Position numbers and translations under genes: made by a program. The notes beneath the pieces are model-generated. The model did no database searches and was not told the DNA's origin. It saw only the letters and a program-made list of their open reading frames with translations. This document shows, in pieces, positions 52,655-61,669 of a stretch of DNA of 64,000 nucleotides (the first letter of the stretch is position 1; each line of letters starts with the position of its first letter). Source of the stretch: GCA-2746365 sp963711255 (GTDB taxonomy: Bacteria; Pseudomonadota; Gammaproteobacteria; SZUA-229); assembly GCA_963711255.1 (NCBI GenBank), contig CAVQDO010000034.1, positions 15,676 to 79,675 of the forward strand, read 5' to 3'.

Positions 52655-54043
52655 ATGTCATTTGAATCACTCGGTCTTATGGCCGAATTGCATCGTGCTG
52701 TATCCGAAAAAGGTTACAGCGAACCAACGCCTATTCAAAAACAGGCCATACCCTTAATACTGGAAGGCCGCGATTTGATGGGCGGTGCACAAACCGGTAC
52801 CGGTAAAACGGCTGGTTTTACCCTGCCCTTATTGCAACGCCTGATGGAAACTCAAAACACGAATCCTGCTAAAGGCCGTCGTCCTATTCGAGCTTTGGTA
52901 CTCACTCCAACGCGTGAACTGGCCGCACAGGTTGCTGACAGCGTTATTAATTATGGCAGGCACCTGCCGCTGAAATCTACGGTTGTCTTCGGCGGCGTCA
53001 GCATCAACCCGCAGAAAATGAAGCTGATCAAAGGTGTTGATATTCTGGTCGCAACCCCGGGACGTTTACTGGATCATGTGGGCCAGAAAACAGCCGATCT
53101 TTCCCAGATTGATATCCTGGTACTGGATGAAGCCGACCGTATGCTGGATATGGGTTTTATTCACGATATTAAAAAAGTTCTCGCGCTGTTGCCTAAAAAT
53201 AAACAGACGCTACTGTTCTCGGCAACATTTTCCGATGATATTAAAAAGCTGGCTAACAGCCTGCTTAAATCACCGGCGCTGATTGAAGTAGCCAGAAGCA
53301 ATGCAGCAACAGAAACTGTCACACAGGTTGTACACCCGGTTGATAAAAGCCGTAAACGTGAACTACTTTCTTTTTTAATCGGTTCCAACAACTGGCAGCA
53401 GGTACTGGTTTTTAACCGTACCAAGCACGGTGCCAATCGTCTTGCCGAACAGTTAAACAAAGATGGTATAACCGCAGCAGCTATACATGGTAATAAGAGC
53501 CAGGGCGCACGCACTAGAGCACTGGCTGATTTTAAAGCAGGAAAGGTTCGTGTACTGGTAGCGACTGATATTGCGGCTCGTGGCATCGATATTGATCAAC
53601 TGCCGCATGTGGTTAACTTCGAGTTGCCTAATGTAGCTGAAGATTATGTGCATCGAATTGGACGAACCGGCCGTGCTGGTAATGAAGGTGAAGCCATGTC
53701 ACTGGTCTGTGTCGATGAGCTTAAACTGCTCAAAGATATTGAGAAGCTTATTAAACGTGACATTCCCAGTGTAACTATTGAAGGTTATGACCCGGATCCA
53801 AAGATCAAGGCTGAGCCCATTCAAAATGGCAGAAATAAGGGCAATAATAGCGGACGAGGCAGACGCCAGGCGCCGGCAAATAAAACGCCTCGTGCTGGTA
53901 AGAACGCAAGAAAGCGTGCCTCAGATCGTAATGGTAACGGTTCCAGTGATAACACTTCTTCGCCCTGGAGTAGCCAGTCAAGAAGCAGTAATGGAAACAA
54001 AAAGAACACAAATAATCAGAATCGCTCACGCAACGCTGCTTAA
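52655..54043 (+). CDS. rhlE: DEAD-box RNA helicase RhlE
   Basis: A 462-residue DEAD-box helicase. Q-motif FESLGLMAELHRAVSEKGYS then EPTPIQKQAIPLIL; AQTGTGKTAGFTLP (I), TPTRELAAQVADSV (Ia), ATPGRLLDHV (Ib), VLDEADRMLDMGFIHDI (II), FSATFSDDI (III), ATDIAARGIDIDQLPHVVNFELP (V) and HRIGRTGRAGNEGEA (VI), plus a basic, Asn/Arg/Ser-rich disordered tail, all as in RhlE. ATG at 52655 follows GGAGAAC; the ORF from 52637 adds six non-homologous residues. It probably acts on ribosomal or structured RNA. Confidence 0.95.
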   Translation: MSFESLGLMAELHRAVSEKGYSEPTPIQKQAIPLILEGRDLMGGAQTGTGKTAGFTLPLLQRLMETQNTNPAKGRRPIRALVLTPTRELAAQVADSVINYGRHLPLKSTVVFGGVSINPQKMKLIKGVDILVATPGRLLDHVGQKTADLSQIDILVLDEADRMLDMGFIHDIKKVLALLPKNKQTLLFSATFSDDIKKLANSLLKSPALIEVARSNAATETVTQVVHPVDKSRKRELLSFLIGSNNWQQVLVFNRTKHGANRLAEQLNKDGITAAAIHGNKSQGARTRALADFKAGKVRVLVATDIAARGIDIDQLPHVVNFELPNVAEDYVHRIGRTGRAGNEGEAMSLVCVDELKLLKDIEKLIKRDIPSVTIEGYDPDPKIKAEPIQNGRNKGNNSGRGRRQAPANKTPRAGKNARKRASDRNGNGSSDNTSSPWSSQSRSSNGNKKNTNNQNRSRNAA

Positions 54044-54107
54044 CAAGCGATGGATTTATAATTTACACCTGGTCCTTAAAAACTAAATTTATACCCGGAA
54101 ATAAACT

Positions 54108-55718
54108 ATGTTAGTAACAGCAAATATTACAATGCAATTTGGCCCCAAGCCGCTGTTTGAAAATGTCTCTGTTAAGTTTGGTGATGGTAACCGCTATGGT
54201 TTAATCGGTGCCAACGGTTGTGGTAAATCAACCTTCATGAAAATACTTGGTGGTGATCTCGAAGCCACCGCTGGCAATGTTTCAAAAGATCCAAACGAAC
54301 GTATTGGTAAATTAAAACAGGACCAGTTTGCTTACGAAGAAATTAATGTCATCGACACCGTATTGATGGGGCACGAAGAACTGTGGGCGATTAAATCAGA
54401 AAAAGATGCGATATATGCCAACCCGGAAATGACAGAAGCCGATGGTATTCGTGCCGGAGACCTGGAGGCAGAGTTTGCCGAGATTGATGGTTATTCAGCA
54501 GAAGCGCGTGCCGGTGAATTGCTGCTTGGTGTTGGTATTCCAACCGAACAGCATTATGGCCCGATGAGTGAAGTAGCGCCAGGCTGGAAGTTGCGTGTCC
54601 TGCTGGCCCAGGTGCTGTTTTCCGAGCCTGATATCATGCTGCTGGATGAGCCTACCAATAACCTGGATATTAATACTATTCGCTGGCTCGAAGGCGTGTT
54701 GAATGATCGCAACTGTACTATGATCATCATCTCGCATGACCGTCACTTCCTCAACAGCGTCTGTACGCATATGGCTGACCTGGACTATGGTGAAGTTCGC
54801 ATGTATCCGGGTTCATACGATGAGTACATGATTGCTTCGACCCAGGTTGCAGAGCGTTTACAATCTGAAAATGCTAAAAAGAAAGCACAAATTGCAGAAC
54901 TGAAATCTTTTGTCAGCCGCTTCTCGGCAAATGCGTCAAAATCAAAACAGGCGACATCACGTGCCAAGCAGATCGATAAAATACAACTGGCCGAAGTTAA
55001 ACCTTCCAGTCGTAAAAACCCCTACATTTATTTTGAAGAAGATAAAAAGCTGCATCGACTGGCACTCGAAGTTGAAGGCCTGGCTAAAAGTTATGATGAC
55101 TACCTGTTTGCCAACCTCGACCTGATGGTCGAAGTTGGAGAACGCATAGCGATTATCGGCCCTAACGGTATAGGTAAAACCACCCTGCTGCGCTGTCTGT
55201 ATGGTGACCTTGAAGCCTCTGCCGGTGTCGTGAAGTGGTCAGAAAATGCACAGCTTGGTTATTACGCACAGGATCACGCGGCTGATTTTGAAGATGATAA
55301 AACATTAATCGACTGGATGAATCAATGGGGCAAGGAGACTGATGACGAGCAGTCAATTCGCGGTACCCTGGGACGTTTGCTGTTTTCATCAGATGATATC
55401 AATAAGAAGGTCAGTGTATTATCGGGTGGTGAACAGGGCCGCATGCTGTTTGGAAAACTCATGCTGCAGCGTAACAATATATTGTTGATGGACGAACCAA
55501 CGAACCACCTGGATATGGAATCCATCGAGTCACTTAATCTTGCACTGGAAAATTATCCGGGCACCCTGTTCTTTGTCAGTCACGATCGTGAATTCGTTTC
55601 TTCACTGGCAACGCGCATCATCGAGATGACGCCGAAAGGTATCGTTGATTTCCGTGGAAACTATGAAGATTATCTTGCCAGTCAGCAGATGGAACAGGGT
55701 AAACAGAAAGCCTCATAA
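54108..55718 (+). CDS. ybiT: ABC-F ATPase YbiT
   Basis: A 536-residue soluble ABC-F protein with two ATP-binding domains and a linker that contacts the ribosome. Walker A sites: GANGCGKST (about 35) and GPNGIGKTT (about 351); signatures SEVAPGWKLRVLLAQ and LSGGEQGRMLFGKL; Walker B LLDEPTNNLDI and LMDEPTNHLDM. The N-terminal sequence is close to E. coli YbiT throughout, including the GYSAEARAGELLLGVGI segment. Role: probably freeing stalled ribosomes. It is 64 bp after rhlE on the same strand. Confidence 0.96.
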   Translation: MLVTANITMQFGPKPLFENVSVKFGDGNRYGLIGANGCGKSTFMKILGGDLEATAGNVSKDPNERIGKLKQDQFAYEEINVIDTVLMGHEELWAIKSEKDAIYANPEMTEADGIRAGDLEAEFAEIDGYSAEARAGELLLGVGIPTEQHYGPMSEVAPGWKLRVLLAQVLFSEPDIMLLDEPTNNLDINTIRWLEGVLNDRNCTMIIISHDRHFLNSVCTHMADLDYGEVRMYPGSYDEYMIASTQVAERLQSENAKKKAQIAELKSFVSRFSANASKSKQATSRAKQIDKIQLAEVKPSSRKNPYIYFEEDKKLHRLALEVEGLAKSYDDYLFANLDLMVEVGERIAIIGPNGIGKTTLLRCLYGDLEASAGVVKWSENAQLGYYAQDHAADFEDDKTLIDWMNQWGKETDDEQSIRGTLGRLLFSSDDINKKVSVLSGGEQGRMLFGKLMLQRNNILLMDEPTNHLDMESIESLNLALENYPGTLFFVSHDREFVSSLATRIIEMTPKGIVDFRGNYEDYLASQQMEQGKQKAS

Positions 55719-55777
55719 GCTGATGTTGGTCATTGCTTGCGGCAACAGCTGTTACCCAGGGAATTTGTCCCCCGGCT

Positions 55778-56251
55778 ATGAATAAAATAGCCCTGTTCGT
55801 CGACGTACAAAATATTTATTACACAACACGTGATGCCTATGGCCGGCAGTTTAATTACAGGGCACTATGGGATCGTGTGAGCGCTAAGGGAGAAATAGTA
55901 TCGGCGACGGCTTATGCTATTAAGCGTGACGATGACCGTCAAATAAAGTTTCAGGATGCGCTGGCTCATATTGGGTTTAGAGTAAAGCTTAAGCCTTTTA
56001 TTCAGCGCAGAGATGGCTCCGCGAAAGGTGACTGGGATGTCGGCATCACCATTGATGTCATGGAAACGGCAAAAGACGTCGACACGGTAATTCTGCTATC
56101 CGGTGATGGAGATTTCGATCTTTTACTGGAAAAGATAAACAAGGATTACGGCGTTACTACAGCAGTCTATGCTGTTCCGGAACTGACCGCCAGATCCCTA
56201 ATTGAAGCTGCCTCTGAATATTATCCGATTGATAAAGAGCTGTTAATGTAG
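55778..56251 (+). CDS. NYN-domain (LabA/DUF88-like) protein
   Basis: About 157 residues with a PIN-like NYN fold: IALFVDVQNIYYTTRDAYG with the first acidic residue, KGDWDVGITIDVMETAKDVDTV with two more, and LLSGDGDFDLLLEKINKDYG completing the four acidic metal-ligand set. NYN proteins are usually ribonucleases. Start chosen at the ATG 55778; upstream in-frame codons to 55733 are non-homologous. It lies 59 bp after ybiT, suggesting a shared RNA/ribosome theme. Confidence 0.88.
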   Translation: MNKIALFVDVQNIYYTTRDAYGRQFNYRALWDRVSAKGEIVSATAYAIKRDDDRQIKFQDALAHIGFRVKLKPFIQRRDGSAKGDWDVGITIDVMETAKDVDTVILLSGDGDFDLLLEKINKDYGVTTAVYAVPELTARSLIEAASEYYPIDKELLM

Positions 56252-56269
56252 TTTACCAGGCAGTTCGTT

Positions 56270-57448
56270 TCAGGGGACTTTTTTGACTGGGTCATGCTCT
56301 GTCTGTAACTGGCCACGCGCATATTTCAAAAACGATTCCAGCGGGTCAATTAATTTTTCAATATATTTTCTCGGTACTTTCTCGAACTCGCCCTGAATAA
56401 TCGCGGTCATATAACGATTGAATAATGCCGTATCCAGTTTATCAAAATCAGCCGCTAACTCCTGACCCAGGGTCTCTTCTTTCCTGTCAGCTATTTCGGC
56501 TTTTTTATTCTCTTCCCTGTTGATGGTTTCATCATGACGAACAATCTGGCAGGCGCGCCGCAGTAGTGACTCTTGCAGAGCAATATCAGCCTGCATGGTC
56601 AAACCGGTAAAGGTTACGGATTCGTTATAACCTTCCGTTGAGTTCAGGCCGGCAGCCAGTTTTATACGAATCGTATCGTTACTGATTTTAAACGCCAGGT
56701 TTGAGACCGTCTTTTGAAAACGTATGCCGACTATGTGGGCCCTGAATGCTTTGGTCATTGGCATAACCAGGATGAACTTTCCTGAGCCCAGGTGCCCAAG
56801 AACTTCTTCTTTACGCAGAGACTCTTTTAAATTATCTGATACCGATGTAATTATCTGCGAGGTGATTTTTTTGCCATGTGTTTCGGTAATAGTATCAATA
56901 TCGGCAATCTGCATGCTTAAAATAGAAAGTTCGAATTTGTGCCGATGAGCACCGGAGATAGCTTTATCTCCCATATCCTGAATGCCGCGTTCATTAAACA
57001 GTTCAGTAAGACTGTCACGCGTAACATTATCCTGAAGCGAGGTGATTTTATTGCTCAGTTTAGAGTATGAGCTGGTACGGCTGATAATATCTGTCGCAGA
57101 AAATGGTTTACTGATGAAGTCTGTGGCGCCCATGTTGAATGAGGCCTGTTTCGCCGCGTCAGTGTCCTCGTGACCGGTAATCATTATTACCGGTAAACTG
57201 GCGATGTGCTCATCATCAGATTCCCTTATCTGTTTCAGCAACAGCATACCGTTCATTACAGGCATATGCAGGTCGGCAAAGACCAGGCTTATTGAACTGT
57301 CTTCCTGAATTCTGTCCCAGGCAACATCACCATTTTCTGCATGCGAAATAAAAAAGGAATCATCAAGATGTTTTGCGATTACACTGCGAATAGTCGCTGA
57401 GTCATCAACGATCAAAACATGAACTTTTTCATTTTTTGGCATATACAA
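56270..57448 (-). CDS. Response regulator with degenerate GGDEF domain
   Basis: A 392-residue protein. The N-terminal receiver domain is complete: acidic pair Asp15-Asp16, phosphoacceptor Asp59 (VFADLHMPVMNG), Thr91 and Lys114 (ISKPFSATD). The middle domain has the GGDEF fold (TRDSLTELFNERGIQDMGDKAI) but its active loop reads LGSGKF instead of GGDEF, so it should not make c-di-GMP; it may bind nucleotides or partners. The C-terminal 80 residues are helical. No sensor kinase is adjacent. It is convergent with the NYN gene. Confidence 0.88.
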   Translation of the reverse strand: MYMPKNEKVHVLIVDDSATIRSVIAKHLDDSFFISHAENGDVAWDRIQEDSSISLVFADLHMPVMNGMLLLKQIRESDDEHIASLPVIMITGHEDTDAAKQASFNMGATDFISKPFSATDIISRTSSYSKLSNKITSLQDNVTRDSLTELFNERGIQDMGDKAISGAHRHKFELSILSMQIADIDTITETHGKKITSQIITSVSDNLKESLRKEEVLGHLGSGKFILVMPMTKAFRAHIVGIRFQKTVSNLAFKISNDTIRIKLAAGLNSTEGYNESVTFTGLTMQADIALQESLLRRACQIVRHDETINREENKKAEIADRKEETLGQELAADFDKLDTALFNRYMTAIIQGEFEKVPRKYIEKLIDPLESFLKYARGQLQTEHDPVKKVP

Positions 57449-57599
57449 TCTCTATTAACCGAAGGTTAAGCACTATTTATTAGCTAATAGCAGTGAGTAT
57501 AAGATAGATTTGCTGAAAATCATTGGTTTCAAGCTTTTACAGTGATTTAAGAACCCCTGAAATCATGACAGAAATGTTGAAAAACCAACAGCTTACAAA

Positions 57600-58247
57600 T
57601 CATGGCGCGAGCCGTTCAGAACCCCATGAAGCGTTATCTCTAACTGTATAAATAAAACGGTCATGCAGCCGGCTTTCTCTTGCCTGCCAGAATTCAAAAC
57701 TTGCTGGCTTAACACGGTACCCGCCCCAGAATGGCGGTAGCGGGATTTCCTTATCGCTGTATTTCTGTTTCATACTATCAACCATTGTCTCCAGGATTGA
57801 ACGTGAGTTAATCATCTGGCTTTGCTGTGATGCCCAGGCACCCAACTGGCTGCCACGTGGCCGTGTAGCGAAATATTTTAATGATTCAGCCGTGCTCACT
57901 TTTGTCGCTACACCGGTAATTTTCACCTGGCGGCCAAGTGCATGCCAGGGAAACAGCAGGCTGACTTTTGGGTTGATTCCTATCTGCTGTGCCTTGCGGC
58001 TTTCATAATTGGTGAAGAATACATAACCGTCTTCATCAAAGAGTTTTAACAATACAATACGCTGCCAGGGCTGCCCGTCCGCGTCTACCGTTGCTACCGA
58101 CATGGCTCCGGGCTCGTATAATTCACTTCTGATGGTTTGCTGGTACCAGAACTCAAATTGTTTGAACGGGTTTGCTGCCAGGTCCTTATGATTTAGACCC
58201 TGTTGCATATACTGCTGGCGTAATTCATCAGTTTTCATTATTGCCAC
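57600..58247 (-). CDS. pdxH: Pyridoxamine 5'-phosphate oxidase
   Basis: FMN-dependent enzyme for the last step of pyridoxal phosphate synthesis. The 215 residues show NPFKQFEFWYQQTIRSEL, EPGAMSVATVDADGQPWQRIVLLK, FFTNYESRKAQQI, the FPWHALGRQVKITG segment, SRGSQLGAWASQQS-type loop (RPRGSQLGAWASQQSQMI), PPFWGGYRVKP and EFWQARESRLHDRFIY, all PdxH hallmarks. It ends with LAP, standard for the family. Divergent from hoxF. Confidence 0.97.
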   Translation of the reverse strand: MAIMKTDELRQQYMQQGLNHKDLAANPFKQFEFWYQQTIRSELYEPGAMSVATVDADGQPWQRIVLLKLFDEDGYVFFTNYESRKAQQIGINPKVSLLFPWHALGRQVKITGVATKVSTAESLKYFATRPRGSQLGAWASQQSQMINSRSILETMVDSMKQKYSDKEIPLPPFWGGYRVKPASFEFWQARESRLHDRFIYTVRDNASWGSERLAP

Positions 58248-58462
58248 TCTGGCTGTAGTAAATAAGTCATCATTAATATTTTATCGCCATCAATTGAAGA
58301 CGGCTTGAAATAAGTGCATTATAAAACAATTGATAATAATCGGGTGTTGATCCAGATTAATAAACAGAAGTTTGATTTTAGTCATTACACCGATATTAGC
58401 CGGTGTTATCTTGAACAAGTTGATAGTTTCCATGTGAGGATTGGGCGGGTCATTAATTAAAC

Positions 58463-60283
58463 ATGAATAACCTTGAAAACTACATAACAACGTTATTAAG
58501 CGATAATGGCGCTGAGCCTGATCAACTGCTTCAGCATTTGTGTGCAATTCAGCATCAGTATTCGTATATACCTGCCGCAGCGGTTGATCTGCTGGCCGAG
58601 AATTTACAGGTTCCGCCAGTTCAAATTTATGCTGTTATCGATTTTTATACTTTCCTGCATCGTGATGCTCGTGGCCAGTTCGATATTCTTTTTAGCGATA
58701 ATATCACCGATCGCATGCTCGGCAGTGAGGCACTGTTTCGTCTGCTATGCGACGAACTCTCCATAGTACCGGGAATTCCACGGGAGGATGACCGCGTCAG
58801 TGCAGACCTGACTTCCTGTACCGGTATTTGTGACCAGGGGCCGGCATTACTGGTCAATGGCAGCGTGGTCTCCAGGCTTGACCATGAGCGAATCAAGCAT
58901 ATTGCTGATCTGGTTAACGCCGCTACCCCCCTCGAGCAATGGCCGCAACACTACTTTACTGTAACAGATAATATTCAACGCCGTGACATGCTGCTGGACG
59001 ATGAAATCATTAATGGCAGTGCTATCGAAGCGGTTATTGACAGGGGCGCCAGTGTCATCCTTGATGCCATTAATGAATCAGGTCTGAGAGGACGCGGCGG
59101 TGCCGGTTTCAAAACCGCGACGAAATGGGAAATATGCCGGCAAACACAGGCAGCTGAACATTACGTTGTATGCAACGCGGATGAAGGCGAGCCCGGTACG
59201 TTCAAAGACCGAATACTGTTAAACAGTTATGCCGATAATGTTTTTGAGGGCATGACGCTATGTGCGGCAATTATTGGTGCTAAAAAAGGTTACTTATACT
59301 TGCGCGGTGAATATCGTTATTTGCTGCCATCGCTGGAACAGACACTACAGTCAAGGCGGAAAGCTAATTTACTGGGCAATAACATTTGTGCCCGCCCGGG
59401 TTTTGATTTTGATATTGAAATACATCTGGGCGCCGGTGCTTATATCTGTGGTGAAGAATCTGCCATGATCGAATCGCTGCAAGGTAAACGCGGCATTCCT
59501 GCTATACGGCCACCTTTTCCGGTCGTTAAAGGTCTTCGTCAGCAACCCACCGTGGTGAATAATGTTGAAACTTTCGTTGCCGCCGCAAAAATAGCTATCT
59601 TTGGTGCCGACTGGTTTCGCAGCACGGGCACTGCAGACTCCAGTGGTACTAAACTGCTTAGTATCAGCGGCGACTGTCAACGTCCAGGTATTTATGAGTA
59701 CCCTTTCGGTACGACAATACAGCAGGTGCTGGATGACTGCGGTGCAGACAATGTTCAGGCGGTACAGCTGGCTGGTGCAGCAGGTGTCACCATTACTGCT
59801 GATGAGCTTGATCGTAAAATTGCCTTTGAGGATGCGGCCACTGGTGGATCCTTCATGATCTTCAATCAGCAGCGTGATATGCTGGATATGGTGCGAAATT
59901 TCAGCCACTTCTTTGCCCATGAAAGCTGCGGCTTTTGTACGCCCTGCCGTGTTGGCACTTCACTGATTAAGAACCTTGTTGATAAAGTAATGGTCGGACA
60001 CGCAACCAGGAATGATTTAAAAGAAATGGAAGAAATTGCACTTATCATGAAGCAAAGCAGTCATTGCGGTCTTGGTACAACAGCCGCTAATCCGATACTG
60101 GATAGTTTAAAAAAATTGCCGGAGTGTTATAACCGTCACCTGGTGAACCGGGGTTTTGAACCGGCATTTGATCTTGATGCGGCACTGGAAGAATCCAGGC
60201 AGATAACCGGACGTGATGACAGTGAAGCGCATATCCAGTATGAGCCGCTGCTTGATGATGTAACACAGGACAAACAATCGTGA
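58463..60283 (+). CDS. hoxF: NAD-reducing hydrogenase diaphorase subunit HoxF
   Basis: A 606-residue NuoE-NuoF fusion, FMN-containing subunit that passes electrons between NAD(H) and the hydrogenase. The N-terminal 150 residues are NuoE-like but keep only the second cysteine pair (TSCTGICDQGP, Cys119 and Cys123). The NuoF-like part has GLRGRGGAGF (207-216), VVCNADEGEPGTFKDR, the FMN/NAD region GAGAYICGEESAMIESLQGKR and the [4Fe-4S] set ESCGFCTPCRVGT plus a later Cys (SSHCGLGTT). First gene of hoxFUYHW, overlapping hoxU by 4 bp (GTGA). Group 3d hydrogenases of this type are soluble and cytoplasmic. Confidence 0.95.
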   Translation: MNNLENYITTLLSDNGAEPDQLLQHLCAIQHQYSYIPAAAVDLLAENLQVPPVQIYAVIDFYTFLHRDARGQFDILFSDNITDRMLGSEALFRLLCDELSIVPGIPREDDRVSADLTSCTGICDQGPALLVNGSVVSRLDHERIKHIADLVNAATPLEQWPQHYFTVTDNIQRRDMLLDDEIINGSAIEAVIDRGASVILDAINESGLRGRGGAGFKTATKWEICRQTQAAEHYVVCNADEGEPGTFKDRILLNSYADNVFEGMTLCAAIIGAKKGYLYLRGEYRYLLPSLEQTLQSRRKANLLGNNICARPGFDFDIEIHLGAGAYICGEESAMIESLQGKRGIPAIRPPFPVVKGLRQQPTVVNNVETFVAAAKIAIFGADWFRSTGTADSSGTKLLSISGDCQRPGIYEYPFGTTIQQVLDDCGADNVQAVQLAGAAGVTITADELDRKIAFEDAATGGSFMIFNQQRDMLDMVRNFSHFFAHESCGFCTPCRVGTSLIKNLVDKVMVGHATRNDLKEMEEIALIMKQSSHCGLGTTAANPILDSLKKLPECYNRHLVNRGFEPAFDLDAALEESRQITGRDDSEAHIQYEPLLDDVTQDKQS

Positions 60284-61035
60284 GTGATGATAAAACGTTC
60301 AGGCTGGATGGTAAATTAATTGCCTTTCATGAAGGTGACACTGTCATGGACGCCGCTTTAAGGGCGGGCGAATATATTCCTCACCTTTGCCACAATCCCG
60401 AGTTTAAACCACACGGTAGCTGCCGTGTTTGCCTGGTTGAAGTTAACGGCAGGGAAACCAGTGCATGCACACTGCCCGCTGCGGAAAACATGAATGTTGC
60501 CAGTAATACGGATGCTATCACCCTGCAGCGTCAAAAACTGTTACAGATGCTGTTTGTTGAGGGGAATCATATCTGTCCTGGCTGTGAGACGAGCGGCGCC
60601 TGCCAGTTACAGGCGGTGGCATATTACACTCGTATGTTAAGCCCGCACTTTAGCCACTTTTTTCCAAAACGCACGGTTGATGCCACGCATCCCGATATAA
60701 TGATTGATTTTAACCGCTGTATACTGTGTGAACTATGCGTCAGAGCCAGCCGCGATGTCGACCATAAAAACGTATTTTCGATCGGTGGCCGTGGCCTGAA
60801 AAGCCACCTGGTGATTAATTCGGTCAGTGGTAAACTGGGTGACAGCACATTATCTTTGACCGATAAAGCGGTTTCAGTTTGCCCGGTTGGCGCCATATTA
60901 CACAAGCACCGTGGTTATGAAACGCCAGTTGGAGATCGGTTGTACGATATCAAGCCGATAAGTGTGGTTGGCGATGTTGCCAGTGCTGGCAAGGGCAATG
61001 CAAAAGAATATCCCGATAAGAACCGTTCGAGCTAA
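60280..61035 (+). CDS. hoxU: NAD-reducing hydrogenase diaphorase subunit HoxU
   Basis: A 251-residue electron-transfer subunit like the N-terminal part of NuoG. Cluster ligands are visible: [2Fe-2S] Cys37, Cys48, Cys51, Cys63 (CHNPEFKPHGSCRVCLVEV), a His-Cys3 site (NHICPGCETSGACQL) and a four-cysteine site (FNRCILCELCVRASRD and VSVCPVGAILHK). It starts with GTG overlapping the hoxF stop. About 17 residues longer at the C-terminus than R. eutropha HoxU. It connects HoxF with HoxY. Confidence 0.95.
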   Translation: MSDDKTFRLDGKLIAFHEGDTVMDAALRAGEYIPHLCHNPEFKPHGSCRVCLVEVNGRETSACTLPAAENMNVASNTDAITLQRQKLLQMLFVEGNHICPGCETSGACQLQAVAYYTRMLSPHFSHFFPKRTVDATHPDIMIDFNRCILCELCVRASRDVDHKNVFSIGGRGLKSHLVINSVSGKLGDSTLSLTDKAVSVCPVGAILHKHRGYETPVGDRLYDIKPISVVGDVASAGKGNAKEYPDKNRSS

Positions 61036-61043
61036 ATACAGAT

Positions 61044-61622
61044 ATGAACAGGCAAAGCAAAAGCGTGGACAGTAATCAAATTAACATTAACAAGCCTCGG
61101 CTTGCTACCGCCGCACTGTGCGGCTGCTTCGGCTGCCACATGTCACTGCTGGATATTGATGAACGCATAATGAAACTGGTCGAACTGGTTGAGCTTGATC
61201 GTTCACCGCTAACCGATATAAAAAATATTGGGCAGTGCGAAATTGGTCTTATCGAAGGCGGTGTCGCGAATGCAGAAAATGTTGAAGTGCTTCGTGATTT
61301 TCGTCAGCACTGCAAAATACTGGTCGCTGTCGGCGCGTGCGCGGTCAACGGTGGTGTGCCCACCATGCGTAACCAGTTTACCATCAGGGAATGCCTTGAA
61401 GAGTCCTATATCAATGGCATAGGTATAGAAAACCCGCAAATACCGAATGATCCGGAAATTCCATTATTACTGGATAAGGTACACCCTGTACATGAGGTGG
61501 TGAAAATTGATTACTTCATTCCGGGTTGCCCGCCTTCGGCGGATACATTATGGCAATTCCTGGTTGATTTACTGGCAGGAAATGAGATTAGTCTGCCCTA
61601 TTCGCTGATCCATTATGATTAG
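61044..61622 (+). CDS. hoxY: NAD-reducing [NiFe] hydrogenase small subunit HoxY
   Basis: A 192-residue small subunit. The proximal [4Fe-4S] ligands are visible: CxxC in CGCFGCHMSLLDIDE (Cys28, Cys31), VGACAVNGGVPTMRN and PGCPPSADT. It has no signal peptide, as expected for a cytoplasmic group 3d enzyme. It follows hoxU by 8 bp and precedes hoxH by 47 bp. Confidence 0.96.
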   Translation: MNRQSKSVDSNQININKPRLATAALCGCFGCHMSLLDIDERIMKLVELVELDRSPLTDIKNIGQCEIGLIEGGVANAENVEVLRDFRQHCKILVAVGACAVNGGVPTMRNQFTIRECLEESYINGIGIENPQIPNDPEIPLLLDKVHPVHEVVKIDYFIPGCPPSADTLWQFLVDLLAGNEISLPYSLIHYD

Positions 61623-61669
61623 TGAAAGCTGCTGTAAACGCCAATACGACTATCAGGTGAGAACACAAA

